A stretch of 64,000 nt of DNA, from positions 33,690,738-33,754,737 of the forward strand of contig NC_090996.1 in NCBI RefSeq assembly GCF_041146395.1, written 5' to 3'. A program made the position numbers and the translations under genes. The notes under the pieces were generated by a model. It searched no databases and had not been told where the DNA came from. It saw nothing but the letters and a program-made list of their open reading frames with translations. How positions within the stretch are numbered: the first letter of the stretch is position 1; each line of letters begins with the position of its first letter. The stretch comes from Eulemur rufifrons (Eukaryota; Chordata; Mammalia; Primates; Lemuridae). Below are positions 57,676 to 64,000 of this stretch, piece by piece.

Positions 57676-59139
57676 CAAGCCCTATACTTTAGAAAGCTCC
57701 CTCTGGCCATCCTCCATCCGTGACCCTTCCCACAGGACAAGGGGTCTCCTGGACAACTGAGAGGCAGGCCCTGACAATGACCTGGCTACATACCTGGAAA
57801 CCTGGAACTCCCTGCCCAAACGGCCCAAAGCCCATCCCAGCACCATGCAGCCATCTTCCCTAGATCTGTCCTCCTGAGCACAGACGACCCCACTGTTTTT
57901 TGCCCCCCTGTGCCTACAGGGTGGCCAAGGGGTAGCTGTTTGTGGGAGATAAGAAGGGAGCTGGGGTGTGTGGGGTGGGTGTCCACATGCGTGCACAAGG
58001 CCCTCAGGATGTGGGTCAGATCTAGGCGCTGGGAGAGAAAGGGAGCAGGTGAGAGGATGTCGCCGGGGGCCAGGGCCCAGCTCCCCGAACCTCCACACTC
58101 TGCGCATTCGACATCAGAACCTGGCCTGCGGGCAGTTATGAAGGTACAATCATCAAGGCAGGAAGACAGAACATACTTTATTTAATAGTTTGTTAGCTTC
58201 GTTTACAGCTTTCAAAAATTTAAATGGCATGGCATGTTGGCCTCTGTTTATAGTCCTGCCTCAGACCCTGTGTCGGGGGTGGGCTTGGCGCTGGGCAGTG
58301 GTAGGGGTCCTCTCGCCTGGAAGTTCACGTCTGTCCACTCCGGGACACTTTCTTATTTCTTCTCTGCCACCTTCACTGCTCTTTCCTTCCGCAGCTCCGA
58401 TCGGCTATACGTTGGACCTGCTGTGCAAGTCCTCTTGTTTCCTTAGCTCTGCTCTCTTATTTTCCTTTTCTTTCTATTTCTCTTTCTTGCTTGCTCTTTT
58501 TTTTTCCCTCCATACTGTCCATTTGAAATTACTCATTTCTGCTATCATAATTTCAGCTTCCGAAAGTTCTTCCGTGTTCTTTGAATGTTCCTTTTTAAAA
58601 TGCAATCTGTTGTTTTTATTGAGCATGGTGTTTTACCTTCTCCCTGCGTGGTCTGTATCCCTCTAGGTTACTCTGTTTTGTTTGCTCCCTGCCTGCTTTC
58701 GTTGTGCATGTGAGGTCGGGGGAGAATGGTAAGACGTTTTCTCGGATGTCTGATTATCCCTGACCACCCACTCCTATTTGACAGTGGGCTGCTGAAATGC
58801 AGATCGGAGGCCCTGTGAATGAGCCTCGTCACGTGCATCGTGGGACCTGGCTCTGGAACTGTGCCGGGAGAACCCCAGTTGCGAGCATCTTTTCATCTTT
58901 TGTCCTGGGCTGGCGGATCCCTGAGAAGCTTCTCGCGCCTCCTGTAGGATACAGGCCTGACTGCCGCAGTCAGGGGATCTGCGTTAGGGGAGACGGGTGG
59001 GTGTCTCCATGTGAGTTTGGGAACTTTCATTTATTCCCTCTGTTTTCAGTGTCACCCCTCTGGCCTGAACTGGTCTTTGTGTTCCCCAGTCCAGAGACCC
59101 CTTTTTAACCCTATCCGGAACCTGGAGTCTTTAACTTAC
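57676..59139. other. Intergenic, no gene seen
   Basis: GC-rich at first, then T-rich (58440-58640). The 158-codon + frame from 58190 is a run of L, S and F residues from pyrimidine-rich DNA, not a credible membrane protein. It may be part of an old antisense LINE. Confidence 0.5.
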
Positions 59140-59575
59140 TGTATGTTTTTGAGTTTTGTCCAGGTTATAGCACGCGTCAATAGTTCATCCCCTGTCGTTC
59201 CTTGAGTAGTATTCCATTGCACGATACACCACGTTTAGTCCACTGATGAACCTTAAGTTGTTCCCAATTTGGGGCTATTAAGAGTGATGGTGCTAAGAAC
59301 ATTTGTGAGCAAGTCTGTGTGCAGAAATATGTTTTCATTTTTCTTGTGTAGATACCTAATTTCTCTGGAATTTCTGTAGCATATGGCAAATTAAACTTTT
59401 TATCTTTTTTAAAATTCAATGGTTTTTATATACTCACAGAGTTGTACAACCATCGCCACAATCAATTTTTGAACATTTTCAACATCTCAAAAGGAAATCC
59501 CATGCCATTTAGCTATCATATCCCATCGCCCTACCCCTCCTCAGCCTTGGCCCTAAGCAACCACTAATCTACTTT
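59140..59575 (-). repeat. Two old L1M 3'-end fragments, antisense
   Basis: 'tagtattccattgcacgatacacc' and 'cccaatttggggctattaagag' (59200-59290) come, in L1M order, after 'gagttgtacaaccatcgccacaatc' (59440-59465), yet here they precede it. They are therefore two fragments or a rearranged one. Confidence 0.7.
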
Positions 59576-59901
59576 TTAATTAATTTTTTCTTTTATGCAT
59601 TGTGCTTTTATATAAGAACTGTTTGACTAAGCCCAACTGCACAATGATTTTCTCCTATTTTTCTTCTAAAAGTTTTATTGAGTTTATGCCTTTTTAATGT
59701 TTTAAAAAAGCTCCTTTATTGTGTGAAATGTCACCACTTAAAATTTTGAAAAACTAAATTTATTTAAAAATACTTTATGGGGATAAAGAAGAAACAAATA
59801 TAGCATGATATGATTCAGTGTTAAATCTAGGTGATGGGTGAGTGGGAATTAGTTATACTTTTTGTAGGTTTGAAGTTTTTTATAATGAATATATCTTTTT
59901 A

Positions 59902-60176
59902 GCCAGGCTTGGTGGCTCACACCTATAATCCTTGCACTTGGTTAGGCAGGAGTTTGAGGCCAGGTGTTTGAGACCAGCCTGGGCAACATAGCAAGATCCC
60001 TTGTCTACAAAAAATTAAAAATTTAGCCAGGAATGGTGGTGCAAGCCTGAAATCCCATCTACTCGAGAGGCTGAGGCAGGAGGATCACTTGTGCCCAGGA
60101 GTTTGATGTTGTAGTGAGCTATGATGATGCCACTGCACTCTAGCCTGCATGACAGAGTAAGACCCTGTCTCAAAAA

Positions 60177-60178
<2 letters not shown>
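59902..60178 (+). mobile_element. Old Alu, sense, with (CA)n at its tail
   Basis: 'agccaggcttggtggctcacacc', 'gaccagcctgggcaacatagc', 'ccactgcactctagcctgcatgacag', then CAAAAAATAC leading into the CA repeat. It is diverged and has a small deletion in the left arm. Confidence 0.88.

Positions 60179-60210
<32 letters not shown>
60178..60210. repeat. (CA)n microsatellite, about 16 units
   Basis: An uninterrupted ACACAC tract grew from the tail of the adjacent Alu, a common birthplace of microsatellites. Likely length-polymorphic. Confidence 0.95.
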
Positions 60211-60212
<2 letters not shown>

Positions 60213-60263
60213 TTTTAGTATCATTTTAGTAGGGCATTGTGAGGGAGTGGAGCTAAATGCATT

Positions 60264-60553
60264 TTTTTTTCCCCAGAGACAGAGTCTCACTCAATCACCC
60301 AGGCTGGAGTGCAGTGGTGCAATGAAAACTCACTATAGCCTCAGACTCCTAGGCTCAAGTGATCCTCTCACTTCAGCCTCCCAAGTAGCTGGGGCTACAG
60401 GTGTGTGCCACCCCACCTGACTAATTTTTTTTTTAGAAACAGTGTCTCACTATGCTGCCCAGGCTAGTCTCAAACCCCTGGTCTCAAGGGATCCTCCCAC
60501 CTTGGCCTCCTAAAGTGTTGAGATTACAGACGTGAGCCACCATGCCCAGCCAT
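60264..60553 (-). mobile_element. Old Alu (AluJ-like), antisense
   Basis: T tract, then GAGACAGAGTCTCACTCAATC, 'ctcctaggctcaagtgatcc' and the end 'gacgtgagccaccatgcccagcc'. It is oriented tail-to-tail with the Alu at 59902, 86 bp away. Confidence 0.9.
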
Positions 60554-60949
60554 ATTTCTTAGTCATTTTTATAGGAATTACAATATAAATCCTTAATTTT
60601 TTCCCGGTCTACTTAGAGTTAACTTTATATTACTGCACCTGGAATGTAGAAACCTTGGAACTAAAAAAGTCCATTTACTCTCTGCCCCAATCCTTTAAGC
60701 TATCGTTGCCAGGTATTTATTCTATCCATATCTGTTATAAACCTTACAAACTTCATTGACTTAACTTTTGCTATAAACAGCTAAATGTATTTTAACAAAA
60801 TTCAGAGGAAAATAGTCTTCTTTCCCATTTCAGAATTTTATATTTCCCTTTTTAAAAATAGTTGCATACTGAGGAGCGTTAGCTATCATCTGGCATCTAA
60901 TCCCATGTGCAGAACTGGGCCATGGAGACTTCAGGGACCTGTGGACATG
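60554..60949. other. Intergenic, no gene seen
   Basis: AT-rich unique or ancient LINE-like sequence. Confidence 0.5.
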
Positions 60950-62608
60950 AAGTTGGATTTTTTCCCTCTGGGAATAGAATTCTTGGTTGGCAGGGATTGT
61001 TCCTTCAGAACTTTAAAATTATGATCCCACTGTCTTCTAGCTCTAATATGTTAAGTTGAAAAGTTAGCTAACAATCTTATTGTTGCTCTTTTGAAGGTAA
61101 GGTGACTTTTTTTCTTCTAGCTACTTGTAAGATTTTTCTCTATCTCTTTAATTTTCTGCAGTAAAACCATGATGTTCCCAGGTGTGGTTTTTATCTTATT
61201 TATCTTGGCTGACATTATATACAGATCCAAGGAGTTCAAAGTGCTTCTTGAACGTGGGGTTTGATATGTATTTGGATGTCTTTCACCAGGGATGGGAAAT
61301 TATCAGCCAATATTTATTTAAAATTATTCCTTCTTCTGGAACACTACTTGCTTGAAAGTTAGACTTTTCCCTCCCTGTCCCATTTTTCTCTTAACCCATT
61401 TTCTATATTTTCATTGTTTTTTCCCTCTGTGTGTATGTCTGAATATTTTTTATTGGCTTGTTTTCCAGTTCACTAATAATTTATTCTGGTAATCTATTAA
61501 ATTCATACATTGAATCACTAATTTTTGTCATAATTATTTTTCTAAAATTTCCATTTGGCTTTTTAAAAAAATAGATTCTAGATCTTTGATGATATTATTC
61601 ATCTTTTCCTCTATATTTTTAAATATATTAATCCTAGTTATTTTAAAGTCTCTATCTGATAACTTCAATATATGACTCACCTGTGGTCTTTTTCTATTTC
61701 TCCCCTTTGTTTTCAGTGATTTGGTCCTGCTTTTTAGTATCTTATAATGAAAAATAGTCTTTTATATTTACTCACATATTTACCATTTTCAGTGTTACTC
61801 ATTTCTTTGCAAAGATTCAGTTTCCCATGTGGTACTAATGAAATTCCCCTTCAGTCTGAAGAACTTCCTTTAGCATTGCTGTAGCAAAGGATTGGGAACA
61901 GAATTTCTTAGTTTTTTTTTCTGAAAATGTCTTTATTTCACCTTTAATATTGAGAAGCATTTTCACTGGATATAGAATTCTGAGTTCTGTCAAAACTTAA
62001 AAGATATTTCATTGTCCTCTGGCCACTGTCGTTTCTGATGTGAAGTGAGTATTATTCAGATCCTTGGTGTCCTGTATGTACTGTATCGCTTTTCCTTGTC
62101 TCCTTTCAAGATTGTCTCTTTATCTTTGGCTTTGGGCAGTTCGGCTGTGAAGTGCTTATGCATAGTTTTCTTCGTGTTTATTCCGCTTGGAATTTTCTGA
62201 GCTTCTTGGATCTGTATGTAATGTCACCAAATTTGGGGATTTCTATCCATCATTTCTTCAAATTTTTTTGTGGCCCGGTTCTCTCTCTCCTCTCCTCTCC
62301 TCTCCTTGGGGGACTCTAATTACTCACTTGAGATTGTCTCGTAAGTCACTGGTGTTTTCCCCCCCATGCTCTTTTTTCTCTCTGACCTTCAGTTTAGATA
62401 GATTTATTGTCCTGTCTTCAAGTTTACTGATCTCTTCTTCTATGGTGTACAGTTTGCTGTTAAGCTCATAGAATGAATTTTTTATTAAAGATATTATATT
62501 TTTCAGTTCTAGAATTTCTATTTAATTCTTTTGATTGGTTTCTGTATCTGTGCTGAGATAGCATATCTCATATCTATTCCTTTATATATAGAATCTTTGA
62601 GAATATTT
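60950..62608 (-). repeat. Ancient LINE-like (L1M/HAL1-type) sequence, antisense
   Basis: T-rich text with phrases such as 'ccctctgggaatagaattcttggttggcagg', 'ttatgatcccactgtcttctagc', 'gggatttctatccatcatttcttcaaatttttttgtgg' and a (TCTCC)n run at 62281-62307. These resemble the antisense of an old L1-related repeat that continues after 63313. No frame survives. The family is uncertain. Confidence 0.5.
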
Positions 62609-63312
<704 letters not shown>

Positions 63313-64000
63313 AACTTGTAATAATTGCTTTAAGCTCCTCATCTGCTAATTCCAACATCTTGCTCATATTGGGGTCAGTCTCCATTGACTGTATTTTCTG
63401 CTGATGGTGGGTCATGTTTTCCTATGTCTTCGTGTGTCTAGTAATATCAAACAGTAGCCTCAACATTGTGAATGATACATTTGCAATCCAGAGATTCTGA
63501 ATCCTATCTTCCTCCAAAGAGTGTTGATTATTTATTTTAACAGTCACTTAACTTGGCTGGATTCAATTTGCAAATTTTGTCTTCCCTGGAGTGGGCAGCA
63601 GCTGAGACTCCAGTTCTTTCAGCCTCAGCTTGGAGTCTGCTTTGGGCATGCGTTGTTCATGAGTCAGCTGGAGATACGGGCAGAGTTTGTACACAGAATT
63701 TGGAGCTCTCCAGCTCTATTTCTGTTCTTTGCAGGTTTCCCCTCCTGATTTTCCAGCAGCTACGATTGTCCTCTGGTTCTTCAAACCAATAAGACTGTGA
63801 GTTTTCCATCGGCGTTTTTAGCCACTGGCGTGGCAGTTACTGCAGCCTCCCCCAGACGAGAAGTGTGAAATATCTAATGCAGGTCCATTCTTTCAGGTGT
63901 TGATGCCCCTCCAGTATTGCTTTTGGATTCGCTCCAGGGACTTTAGGTAATTTTCAAAATATTTCATCCAGAATATGTAGTTGCAAACTTCAGAAGGATT
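63313..64000 (-). repeat. Ancient LINE-like sequence, antisense, continuing to window end
   Basis: 'ctcatctgctaattccaacatcttgctc', 'gactgtattttctgctgatggtgggtcatg', 'aagagtgttgattatttattttaacagtcacttaacttggctgg' follow the order of an old L1-related antisense repeat, resuming after the LTR at 62609. No gene is seen. Confidence 0.5.

Overview
This window is mammalian nuclear DNA, almost certainly from a strepsirrhine primate and most likely a lemur. The evidence is one gene with vertebrate exon-intron structure and many dimeric 7SL-derived SINEs. The youngest SINEs share wording that differs from human Alu: 'CCTAGCACTCTGGGAGG' in the left arm, a linker reading 'AGAAAGAAATTATATGG', and 'GAGCTAGGCTGACGCCACGG' in the right arm. 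To my knowledge these are lemur-type Alus. The species call is an inference.

Layout. Positions 1-12459 hold the 3' end of ADCY9 (adenylate cyclase type 9) on the + strand. Four coding exons (841-1000, 2184-2332, 4495-4536, 11268-12459) splice in frame with consensus GT/AG sites. They give the last 513 residues: the second membrane domain (its last helix in exon 11), the C2a catalytic half and the C2b tail. The 3' UTR begins at 12460. An AATAAA lies at 13266, with four overlapping AUUUA motifs just after it; more distal poly(A) signals are possible and the true end is not settled. The introns carry lemur Alus, old MIR and L1 fragments, and a short tRNA-Glu 5'-half retrocopy with a perfect 15-bp target duplication.

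From about 17 kb to 64 kb I see no convincing protein-coding gene. In human, CREBBP lies beyond the 3' end of ADCY9, and none of its exons is recognisable here. This stretch is intergenic repeat archaeology: L1M 3'-end fragments (mostly antisense to ADCY9), MLT1-type LTRs, Tigger-type DNA transposons, MER5A and MIR fragments, and Alus of several ages. Several are nested, including an Alu in a Tigger in an MLT1 LTR (29449-30373) and a 7SK RNA retropseudogene in another MLT1 LTR (37994-38630). A compact CpG-dense patch with GC boxes (34325-34570) abuts the end of a Tigger element and is the best candidate for an unannotated regulatory site.

The only functional unit clearly shown is ADCY9. With its N-terminal part (outside the window) it makes cAMP from ATP at the plasma membrane. 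I found no new multi-gene system. The items most worth a second look are the two RNA-derived tailless retrocopies, the frame-neutral 42-nt exon, the proximal poly(A)/ARE arrangement and the orphan CpG patch.
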